Assembly (NCBI GenBank): GCA_016841365.1
Contig: JAENZI010000006.1
Coordinates: 1-64,000 of the forward strand
Direction of reading: 5' to 3'
From: Anaerolineaceae bacterium
GTDB taxonomy: Bacteria; Chloroflexota; Anaerolineae; Anaerolineales; Anaerolineaceae
DNA: 64,000 nucleotides
Part shown: positions 11,028 through 18,894 of the stretch, in pieces
Layout of the letters: each line of letters opens with the position of its first letter
Position numbering within the stretch: position 1 is the stretch's first letter
Notes under the pieces: model-generated
Databases searched by the model: none
What the model was told of the DNA's origin: nothing
What the model saw: the letters and a program-made list of their open reading frames with translations, nothing else
Position numbers and translations under genes: made by a program

Positions 11028-12071
11028 ATGACCGATCTATCCATCCAATCTTATCTGCCCGCAGCTAAAGACTACCTGCTTAAAGCACAGCCACAGGGTG
11101 TGCCCGATTGGGATCCGCTTGATCCTTTCAATGTTCAACCGCTGGGGCAGGGCGAATACAACATGAACTTCCTCGTCCAGCAGGGGAAATCCCGATGGGT
11201 GCTGCGCTTCAACACCGGGTCACAGATCGGACTTTCGATGGCAGACCAAATTGCCTATGAGTTCAAAACCTTGCAGCTCCTGATGCCTGCTAAAGTCAGC
11301 CCCACGCCCTACTTTCTCGACAATTCCTTCCAATATGTGCCCTATGGCGTTTTTGGTATGGCTTATTTACCCGGGGAACGGCTGGACTATCAGCGTGACA
11401 ATCCGGATGCGGCTCGCCTTATGGCTCGCTTTCACCAGCTTGAAATCCCTGATGAAATGAACCATCTGATCCACGAAGAAAAACCCCTTACCTTGCTCTA
11501 CGAACGCTGTCAGCGGATGGCGCAGGTTTACCTCGACTCTGAACTGGCGGACCCAGCCTTCAAAACCTACCTGCGAGAGATATTCGATTGGGCAAACCAG
11601 GCTCGCTTGCGAGAAACCTACTACGTCAACGACCCGTGGCATTGCATCATCAACACAGAGGTCAATAACACCAATTGGATCGTAAACCGGGAGGTAGGCA
11701 CATTCCACCTCGTCGATTGGGAAAAACCTCTGTGGGGTGACCCGTCTCAGGACCTTTCTCATTTTCGGGTGCCGACCACCACCTTGTGGAAAACGGATTA
11801 CCGTATGAGCGAGGCAGATAAAGCTGAAATGATAGCTGCCTACAAATCCGAACTCAAAGACCCACACCTGCGGGATACGATTGAAGAGCGCACCCGCCTG
11901 CGCGATCCCTTCAATTGCCTGCGCGGTGTTTCCTGGTGTGCGATGGCCTGGGTGCAGTATCGCCAAAATCAGCACCTGCTAAAAAATGAGGACACCTTTA
12001 GAAAACTCTCCATGTATGTTGACCCTGAATTTGTCCACAGCCTGTTCGACCCCTACATGAATATGGATTGA
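11028..12071 (+). CDS. Kinase-fold phosphotransferase, APH/choline kinase-like, with altered catalytic loop
   Basis: The 347-residue protein has the APH fold: a nucleotide-binding N-lobe with PLGQGEYN and WVLRFN (Arg60 in the lysine position), the hinge region MAYLPGERL, and a C-lobe. The catalytic loop, normally HGDxxxxN, reads NTEVNNTN at 209-216, so His is replaced by Asn and the catalytic Asp by Glu211. The metal-binding DWE (230-232) is kept. Substrate is unknown; small alcohol or sugar substrates are typical of the fold. A TATAAT box is present at about 10987. The nucleoside hydrolase follows after nine bases, suggesting joint nucleoside or sugar salvage. Aminoglycoside resistance is not implied. 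Confidence 0.75.
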   Translation: MTDLSIQSYLPAAKDYLLKAQPQGVPDWDPLDPFNVQPLGQGEYNMNFLVQQGKSRWVLRFNTGSQIGLSMADQIAYEFKTLQLLMPAKVSPTPYFLDNSFQYVPYGVFGMAYLPGERLDYQRDNPDAARLMARFHQLEIPDEMNHLIHEEKPLTLLYERCQRMAQVYLDSELADPAFKTYLREIFDWANQARLRETYYVNDPWHCIINTEVNNTNWIVNREVGTFHLVDWEKPLWGDPSQDLSHFRVPTTTLWKTDYRMSEADKAEMIAAYKSELKDPHLRDTIEERTRLRDPFNCLRGVSWCAMAWVQYRQNQHLLKNEDTFRKLSMYVDPEFVHSLFDPYMNMD

Positions 12072-12080
12072 GGTTACCTG

Positions 12081-12959
12081 ATGACAAAGAGGATCATCTT
12101 CGATTGCGACAACACCCTGGGCTTACCCCTAAAAGAGGTGGATGATGGACTGACCCTGCTCAACCTGCTGGGTGACCCGCAAATCGAGCTGCTTGGTATC
12201 ACCACCACCTTCGGCAATGGTCAGATCGAGCAGGTGTATGCACAAACCCAGAAGCTCAATAAACGCTTACAACTCAATCTCCCTGTCCTACGGGGTGAAG
12301 CGGCACCCGGTCAAAACCCAGACACCCCGGCGGCGCGCTTTTTGGTGGAGATCGTGAACGACTCTCCGCATCAAATCACACTCCTTGCAACTGGACCGCT
12401 GGGCAATCTGCACAGTGCCTCAATCCTCGACCCGGATTTTTACGCCAAACTCAAGCAGATTGTCGTCATGGGCGGCTATCTCGAACCGGTTAAGCTTGGT
12501 TATCGGAATTTGGCTGAGTTGAATTTATCAACCAACCCCGAAGCAGCCTTATTTGTTTTGAGGGCACCTTGCCCGGTCACCGTTTTTTCAGCGCAGGCGT
12601 GTTTAGATGCGCCATTCGGTCTGAAAGATATCTGCAAAGCGGACTATTGGCCAGCGTGGTTGAAAGCTGTCCTCATTCAATGGCTGGCGGCTTTTAGCCT
12701 GTATTGTGGTGTCAGCGTCTTCTACCTTTGGGACCTTTTGCCTGCGATTTATCTGACCCATCCCGAAATCTTCGATTTACGCCCTTTTACTTTGGGTTCA
12801 GACTTAGATAGCATGACCAGGGGCATGCTGATTGAAGATGAAACAGGTGCAGGACATGAAGTTTTGATTGTCACTGGCATAAACGATCAAGCAGCCTTCT
12901 ACGACCTGTTAAACGAACACTGGCAATGTGCTGCACAAAAATTCCCCTTAAAAAATTAG
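12081..12959 (+). CDS. Nucleoside hydrolase family protein
   Basis: The 292-residue protein fits the inosine-uridine-preferring nucleoside hydrolase family. The N-terminal metal-binding signature appears as FDCDNTLGLPLKEVDDG, giving Asp8, Asp10, Asp21 and Asp22, though with a longer insert than the usual DTDxGxDD form. TLLATGPLGNL and VVMGGYL in the middle are typical. The enzyme would split the N-glycosidic bond of a nucleoside into base and ribose. The phosphotransferase just upstream could then phosphorylate a product, but that is inference. The start has GAGG about ten bases ahead. Confidence 0.8.
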   Translation: MTKRIIFDCDNTLGLPLKEVDDGLTLLNLLGDPQIELLGITTTFGNGQIEQVYAQTQKLNKRLQLNLPVLRGEAAPGQNPDTPAARFLVEIVNDSPHQITLLATGPLGNLHSASILDPDFYAKLKQIVVMGGYLEPVKLGYRNLAELNLSTNPEAALFVLRAPCPVTVFSAQACLDAPFGLKDICKADYWPAWLKAVLIQWLAAFSLYCGVSVFYLWDLLPAIYLTHPEIFDLRPFTLGSDLDSMTRGMLIEDETGAGHEVLIVTGINDQAAFYDLLNEHWQCAAQKFPLKN

Positions 12960-12990
12960 TCATTTGACATTTGTGAGGTTAAAATTATAA

Positions 12991-13018
12991 AGAAGAAGCA
13001 CCCGCATGGGCGCTTCTT
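12991..13018. terminator. Terminator between convergent nucleoside hydrolase and gltX
   Basis: AAGAAGC / GCTTCTT with an inner CCC / GGG extension forms a stable stem between two convergent genes. A/T-rich sequence lies on both sides. Confidence 0.75.
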
Positions 13019-13055
13019 GATTTATTGGTTTGATTCCTAACTCAATTGATTAATA

Positions 13056-14486
13056 CTATTCAAGCGCAGTCTTAAGTTTCGCAATGCCGTCCTGAATCCG
13101 GCGCAGCGATTCTTTTTTACCCAGCACCTCAGCCAAGGCTGTAGCACCGCCAGGCGTTGCACCCACGCCGGAGAGCGCTGTGCGGATCGGCCACATGACC
13201 GTGCCGGTTTTATAACCCTTCTCCTGCCCATAAGCCTTGAGCACCTCAAAAAGATGATCATTATCCCAGGTTTCAATTCCCTCCAAAACTGGCACAACCC
13301 CGCTTAAGATCACCAGGCTGATCTCAGGATCACACTTCGATTTTTTGTGTTCATACATCTCAATTTCATAGTCAGGAACTTCCTCAAAGAAAGACAACAT
13401 CTCGGGGATATCCGTCAGGCGTTCAGTGCGCACCTGCACAAGCTCGCTGATCTTGCGGGTGTCATAGGCATTCAGCGCATCAGGGTAATAGGGCTGAGCC
13501 AAAGCGTGGAATTCATCCAACGAAAGGGCACGGATATGCTCACCATTCAGCCAGGTCAGCTTATCAAACGAAAAAGCGGCACTAGACTTGTTGATCCGGT
13601 CGATGCTGAAAATTTTCTCCAGCTCTGCCAGGGTAAAGAATTCCTGATCGTTGCCCGGGCTCCAACCCAGAAGCGCAATATAGTTGATGATTGCCTCGGG
13701 TAGGTAGCCCATACTGACCAGGTCTTCAAAGGATGGGTCGCCGAGCCGTTTGCTAAACTTCGTGCCATCTTCTTTGATGATCAGCGGCAGGTGGACATAT
13801 TCCGGGATCTCCCAGCCAAAATTTTGATACAAAAGGTTATATTTAGGCGTCGATGAAAGATATTCCTGACCGCGCATCACATGGGTGATCGCCATCAGGT
13901 GGTCATCAACCACATTCGCAAAATTATAGGTGGGGAAGCCATCCGATTTCAGCAACACCTGGTCATCCAACTGTGCATTTTCAACCGTGATCTCACCATA
14001 CACATGGTCAGTGAAGGTGGTGCTGCCCTCTTCAGGAATGCGCTGGCGGATCACAAAGGATTCTTCGGCAGCCACTTTCTCAGCGATCTGCGTATCTGTC
14101 AATAACCGGCATGGGTCGCGCCTCACAGGTGCATCATCCTCTGCCAGTGGCGTTTCTTTTTTGCAGAAACAACGGTATGCCCCGCCCATTTCAAGCAATT
14201 GTTCAGCATATTCATGGTAAATATCAAGCCGCTGTGACTGCACATACGGCCCGTAACCGCCGTCCTTGTCTGGCCCTTCATCATATTCCAAGCCAGCCAG
14301 TTGCAAGCCCTTATAGATCGCAGCGAGGGCAGCAGGCACATTCCTTTCCTGGTCGGTATCTTCAATCCGCAGGATGAATGTGCCGTCATGCCGGCGGGCG
14401 GTCAAATAAGCATACAGCGCCGTGCGCAGGTTGCCAATATGCATGTATCCTGTTGGGCTGGGTGCAAATCGTGTTCTTACCATCAT
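13056..14486 (-). CDS. gltX: Glutamate-tRNA ligase
   Basis: The 476-residue protein is a complete class I aminoacyl-tRNA synthetase that charges tRNA(Glu), or both Glu and Gln tRNAs if non-discriminating. The HIGH motif is in FAPSPTGYMHIGNL (HIGN 16-19) and the KMSKS motif is KFSKR (243-247). The anticodon-binding region fills the C-terminal 150 residues. Two tandem ATGs start the gene with AAAGG upstream. Whether an amidotransferase pathway exists cannot be told from this window. Confidence 0.95.
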   Translation of the reverse strand: MMVRTRFAPSPTGYMHIGNLRTALYAYLTARRHDGTFILRIEDTDQERNVPAALAAIYKGLQLAGLEYDEGPDKDGGYGPYVQSQRLDIYHEYAEQLLEMGGAYRCFCKKETPLAEDDAPVRRDPCRLLTDTQIAEKVAAEESFVIRQRIPEEGSTTFTDHVYGEITVENAQLDDQVLLKSDGFPTYNFANVVDDHLMAITHVMRGQEYLSSTPKYNLLYQNFGWEIPEYVHLPLIIKEDGTKFSKRLGDPSFEDLVSMGYLPEAIINYIALLGWSPGNDQEFFTLAELEKIFSIDRINKSSAAFSFDKLTWLNGEHIRALSLDEFHALAQPYYPDALNAYDTRKISELVQVRTERLTDIPEMLSFFEEVPDYEIEMYEHKKSKCDPEISLVILSGVVPVLEGIETWDNDHLFEVLKAYGQEKGYKTGTVMWPIRTALSGVGATPGGATALAEVLGKKESLRRIQDGIAKLKTALE

Positions 14487-14583
14487 AAATCTTGCCTTTC
14501 GTAAAATAAATTCCTCAAAATCCTACCACAAAACATGCCGCCATAAACCTTGAAAAATCGATCATTCCTTCTTAAGCTGGCAA

Positions 14584-17013
14584 TTACTGCTGCAATGTCT
14601 CGGGGACAACATACACAACAACCCCGCCCTGCTCAAAGCCAGCCGCAAGGTTTTGGTTAAATTTATCTGCATTCAGGGCATAGGTGCTGCGTTCCAAACC
14701 GCCCACATAAATATAAGTGATGTCATATCGCTGGATAATTTCCAGGGCAGTCTCCCAATCGGGTGTTTCATACAATGTGCGCATATCGGGTTCGCGGCTG
14801 CCAACTTCAGTGTAACCCCCGCGCCACTGGCCTTCATGCCCCGGCCACCCCAACACCGCCGGCTGCCCCGAAAGAGTCGAAACTCGGGCATAACCCGAAT
14901 ATTGCCCCCCGACAGCTTCAGCCAAAACACCCACCGGCGCCTGCGAAAGCCAATCGATGGCAGCGGCCTCATTGGGTTGTGACTGTGCCAGGTAGGTGCT
15001 GGCATCCAGCGAAAACCCTTGCGGATACTTGAAGCCATCGGTACGGGTCGGGTATGCCAAAACGGGATATACCAGGCCTAATAAGATAAAGATCATCACA
15101 ACGATCTTGCTAAACCAACGCCCTCGCGTCAACAAAACAACCGATGAAAAAGCGGCTGCCAATGACCACAACATCCACGCCTGGTAATAGAACTTAAACA
15201 CCGTATTCATTCGAGCGCCGAAATTATCACGCAGGTAAACGAATTCGGGTGCCAAAACCATCACACCGCCAAGCACAATCATCAATAAAACAAAGGGGAG
15301 GACGTCTGCTTGTTCGCCTTCACCGCTTTGCTTGCCGAGCTTACCGAGCTTGCCAAACAAAAAGGCGGATCCCCCAATCAACAGACCAGCCAGCGTCAAC
15401 AGGGTGATGCCGAATCCCAGCCGGTGCAGAGTTGCCGAAAGCAGCAAGCTGCCATAAGAGCGCTCGCCCTGTGACGCGATCACCTGCTGACCGATATCCA
15501 TTTTCGAGATCTGATACCCCAACAGCATTGAAAGCAGCGCCAACAGTGCGATTAATGCCAGCACCACAACGCTGCCCAACCCCCAAACCGCCGGATATTT
15601 ACGGCGTAATAACCAGCCAAATAATAGGAACATCGGGATGAATAAAGTGCCAAACATCAGCCACAGATACAAGCCCCGGGTCGGGTAAATCAGGTTAGGC
15701 AAAATGCCCCCTGCTTGCGACTGAAAACTGATAAAGAATGGTGCATACAGCAGCACAGAAAACACACCCAAAGGCAAAGCCAGCTTGAGTGTCTCTATCA
15801 CCCGCTCCAAAGACCACCCATGCGACACCACCCTGCGCATCAGGTAAGCACCCACCAGTAAAGCAAAATAAACCGGTAGATCCCAGGTATTTAAAAACGC
15901 AATCCCGCCCAATGTGATCGCTGATATGGCGAATAAGTCAAACCGGTAAGGCAGTGTCAGGCCGAACACTTTAATCTTGCCATCCAACCCTCCCAGGTAG
16001 ACGGTTAGCGCTAACCCCACCAGCAGCATCACAAACGGTATCACCAGCACATGCGGATGCAGATCACCCAGCACGAATGAAAACGCCGGGAATTCATCGA
16101 TTGGCGACAAGCCGCTGACATTCCCCAGCAAATCAATATCATGAATCACACGGGAAGCCTGCCACCACCACCAAAATCGCTGCGGAACAAGGCTGGTAGG
16201 CTGAGCAGGCGCAGTCAGCAAGCTTTCAATGTTGACCCAGCGCCAAAACGCGGAAGAGCTGGCACCATTCCATCCCACGCCAGCCGCATGCAGCACCTCC
16301 AGCACACCTTCCAAGTTGCTGACAAACAGTAAAAACAAAGGCCCAAATAATGCCCAGGCTATCTTATTTGTCACCTTTTGGACTTTGCGACCAAAGACTG
16401 CTAACATATTGTACAAAATACTGTAAGCGCCTAAGGCGCTCATGCCGAACACCGCCGCCAGCATCAGATTGAAGGCTACACTCCCGCTGGTCGCGGTTAC
16501 CTTAGCCAGCATTGCCGTCAGAATATACCCAAAGTGATAATACGAGATTGCATAACCCGAAAGCCAGGGATCGTTTGGCGGAAAAGACTCTGACCTCATG
16601 ATGGCGTTGATAAATGCCAATTCCATGGGCTTTTCTGTTCCCGTTGCTGATGGGTCCGCTGCCCTGACGAGCACCATAAAGGCAAAACCCGCCAATAACA
16701 CCCCTTCCATCACCATTATCAAGCGTTTGTGTTGTCTAAGCCAATCCCAAATCTCACGCCAGCGCCCCCAGCCTGCCAACAGGCTGAAAACGAGCAGCAC
16801 AGCCAGGGCAAATAAGATGCCGCCCGGGGTGTTCTGCAGCAAGTTCAACACGCCACCTAACCAGAAAATAAAACCCCATAACAACAGACCAAAAATTCGG
16901 CTCAGTCCAAAACCCCGGTCAGGCAATTTGTTAAACAATCGGTAAGTCAAAGGGAAGGTCAACCATCCCAGGGCTGAAAGGCTGAAAACCCATAGCAGTA
17001 AACGGATTAACAT
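14584..17013 (-). CDS. DUF2298 (Chlor_Arch_YYY) polytopic membrane protein
   Basis: The 809-residue protein has many transmembrane segments along almost its whole length and the hallmark segment SGYAISYYHFGY near residue 160, the YYY signature of this family. The LGDLHPHVLVIPF and LNTWDLPVY segments are also typical. A soluble C-terminal stretch of about 130 residues ends the protein (GWPGHEGQWRGGY). The fold suggests a GT-C-like glycosyltransferase or related enzyme, but function is not established. A longer frame reaches 17046; the ATG at 17011-17013 has AAAGGAAC at six bases and puts the first membrane helix at the N-terminus, so it is preferred. The family is found mainly in Chloroflexota and archaea and supports the taxon call. 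Confidence 0.88.
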   Translation of the reverse strand: MLIRLLLWVFSLSALGWLTFPLTYRLFNKLPDRGFGLSRIFGLLLWGFIFWLGGVLNLLQNTPGGILFALAVLLVFSLLAGWGRWREIWDWLRQHKRLIMVMEGVLLAGFAFMVLVRAADPSATGTEKPMELAFINAIMRSESFPPNDPWLSGYAISYYHFGYILTAMLAKVTATSGSVAFNLMLAAVFGMSALGAYSILYNMLAVFGRKVQKVTNKIAWALFGPLFLLFVSNLEGVLEVLHAAGVGWNGASSSAFWRWVNIESLLTAPAQPTSLVPQRFWWWWQASRVIHDIDLLGNVSGLSPIDEFPAFSFVLGDLHPHVLVIPFVMLLVGLALTVYLGGLDGKIKVFGLTLPYRFDLFAISAITLGGIAFLNTWDLPVYFALLVGAYLMRRVVSHGWSLERVIETLKLALPLGVFSVLLYAPFFISFQSQAGGILPNLIYPTRGLYLWLMFGTLFIPMFLLFGWLLRRKYPAVWGLGSVVVLALIALLALLSMLLGYQISKMDIGQQVIASQGERSYGSLLLSATLHRLGFGITLLTLAGLLIGGSAFLFGKLGKLGKQSGEGEQADVLPFVLLMIVLGGVMVLAPEFVYLRDNFGARMNTVFKFYYQAWMLWSLAAAFSSVVLLTRGRWFSKIVVMIFILLGLVYPVLAYPTRTDGFKYPQGFSLDASTYLAQSQPNEAAAIDWLSQAPVGVLAEAVGGQYSGYARVSTLSGQPAVLGWPGHEGQWRGGYTEVGSREPDMRTLYETPDWETALEIIQRYDITYIYVGGLERSTYALNADKFNQNLAAGFEQGGVVVYVVPETLQQ

Positions 17014-17190
17014 CAATGTTCCTTTATCATCACTATAAAAACGCAACAGCGAGAATTTCTACCATTAACACCTGTATTATAACAAGGAACCTCTCCCTAA
17101 ATTCCAACTGGCACAATCAATGCATCCATGAAAGTAACATACGGATCAGCCTGGAACTAATTGGCGAGCCGGACCGTCATTAGATTGAGA

Positions 17191-17196
17191 TATAAT
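17191..17196 (+). promoter_or_regulatory. -10 box upstream of the L,D-transpeptidase gene
   Basis: A perfect TATAAT lies about 75 bases before the ATG at 17270. No good -35 box is visible. Confidence 0.35.
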
Positions 17197-17269
17197 CGAC
17201 AACGTAAGGACCAACATTGCAAGATTCCACGGTGCATGGTCACTTAAAGAACAACAAAAGAAAAAAGAT

Positions 17270-18781
17270 ATGAGAAAGCAATCAAAAAATTCTAAATGGG
17301 CTGCCATTTTGGTAAGCCTTTCTGCGTTACTGATCATCCTGCCGACGGTTGCAATCAGCGGGGTGATTATCTATTTTCAAGCGAACGCACTCAACCTACC
17401 GAGTGTGTTTGTCGGCGATAAAAATGTGGGCATGATGAGCCGCAGTGCCACCGCCGAGTGGATTGACCAGGCATGGAACCGGGATCGCCAAATCCAGGTT
17501 ACCTCACCAGGTGACCCCGATGTGCAATACGCATTATCCCCGCAGGACCTGGGCTACTGGGTGGATCCCGTGGAAACAGCCAACGCCGCCTACCAAATCG
17601 GACGCTCCACCACGCCTTTTGTGGATATCCGCGCAGTGTTCGCAGGCGAAGCGCAGGTCATCTTCCCCGTGATGTATTACGACGAGGATCTTGCACGCCA
17701 AACCCTTGAAGGAATCGCACATGAACTGAAGGTGCCGCCCCAAAATGCCGGGATTGTTTATCAGGATGGTGCCTGGGCAGCAACACCTGCCGTACAAGGG
17801 CAGGCAATTGACATCGAAAAGACTCTCAACCATCTTTACCTAGATGCGTTCAATATCCTGACTTCGCAATCTGCAACACTTTATTCTCAAACACTCCAGC
17901 CCGAAATTGCTGACCTCTCCCATGTTTTGGATGATGTAGATGCTGTTGTGGGAACACGCATGGAACTCACGGCATACGACCCCATCACCGATGAAACCTT
18001 CACATGGCAAGTGCCGGAAGAGATTAAACGCACCTGGGTGGTTGTAGATCCTGATTCCTTTGCCGTTAACTTTTCCATTCAGCAAGAAGATATCGAATCC
18101 CTGATCGCTGAATGGGAAGGTAATTTAGGAGATGAACGAACCTTGACAGAGGTCCCGCCAATAGAAACCATCAGCAAAGCATGGACAGCCGGGGAATCGA
18201 TCCGCGCCGGTATCTCGCGCAGCCCGACCACCTATCAGGTCAGCGCAGGTGAAAGCTTGTGGGCGATCTCGCTTAAACTTGGAATGCCGATGTGGCACAT
18301 CCTTGATGCCAACCCCGGGTTGACCACAGCCAACATCACAGCCGGGATGACTCTCACCATCCCCTCAAAGAACATCCTGCTCCCGCTGCCTGTTGTGCCA
18401 GAAAAACGCATCGTAGTCGACATCAGCGAGCAGCGCATGACCGTCTATGAAAACGGCGAGGTGAGAAATTCGCACATTATCAGCACAGGCATGTCTGATT
18501 CACCCACCATGCCAGGGATCTTCCAGATTCAGTCTCATGTGATCAATGCCTACGCCTCCAACTGGGACCTTTATATGCCGCATTTTATGGGCATCTACGA
18601 GGCGTGGCCAGGTTTCATGAACGGCATTCACGGCTTACCGCTGCTTTCTGGTGGGGGACGATTGTGGGCAAGCACACTCGGTTCTCCAGCATCCTACGGC
18701 TGCATCATCCTCGATCTGGCAGCCGCAGAAGACCTCTATTACTGGGCAGAGGATGGTGTTGTGGTAGAAATAAGGAGATGA
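17270..18781 (+). CDS. L,D-transpeptidase with PG-binding-like and LysM domains
   Basis: The 503-residue protein has an N-terminal signal anchor (about 10-37), a PG_binding_4/VanW-associated-like region (about 50-300), a LysM domain (321-366, TYQVSAGESLWAIS) and a YkuD catalytic domain (378-503). The YkuD motif is present as His454 and Cys478 in ASYGCII; the common SHGC has Tyr476 instead of His, a variant seen in other members. It should act outside the membrane to form 3-3 peptidoglycan cross-links or attach proteins. The start lacks a strong ribosome binding site. Nearby LCP and sensor genes suggest an envelope cluster. Confidence 0.88.
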   Translation: MRKQSKNSKWAAILVSLSALLIILPTVAISGVIIYFQANALNLPSVFVGDKNVGMMSRSATAEWIDQAWNRDRQIQVTSPGDPDVQYALSPQDLGYWVDPVETANAAYQIGRSTTPFVDIRAVFAGEAQVIFPVMYYDEDLARQTLEGIAHELKVPPQNAGIVYQDGAWAATPAVQGQAIDIEKTLNHLYLDAFNILTSQSATLYSQTLQPEIADLSHVLDDVDAVVGTRMELTAYDPITDETFTWQVPEEIKRTWVVVDPDSFAVNFSIQQEDIESLIAEWEGNLGDERTLTEVPPIETISKAWTAGESIRAGISRSPTTYQVSAGESLWAISLKLGMPMWHILDANPGLTTANITAGMTLTIPSKNILLPLPVVPEKRIVVDISEQRMTVYENGEVRNSHIISTGMSDSPTMPGIFQIQSHVINAYASNWDLYMPHFMGIYEAWPGFMNGIHGLPLLSGGGRLWASTLGSPASYGCIILDLAAAEDLYYWAEDGVVVEIRR

Positions 18782-18894
18782 TGAATTATCATTTATCATC
18801 AATCCTGGCTATCAATATCACCAATACTGGAATGTAACTTGCATTAATCTCATAAGTAACCGACAACAACCGAACATACGGAAACGATCATCTC

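Noticed and set aside
11367-11975. 202-codon minus-strand frame inside the phosphotransferase gene
   Set aside because: Antisense shadow; the sense frame has recognisable kinase-fold motifs.
11028-12071. Aminoglycoside resistance phosphotransferase
   Set aside because: The catalytic HGD is absent and the neighbour is a nucleoside hydrolase; the fold alone does not imply resistance.
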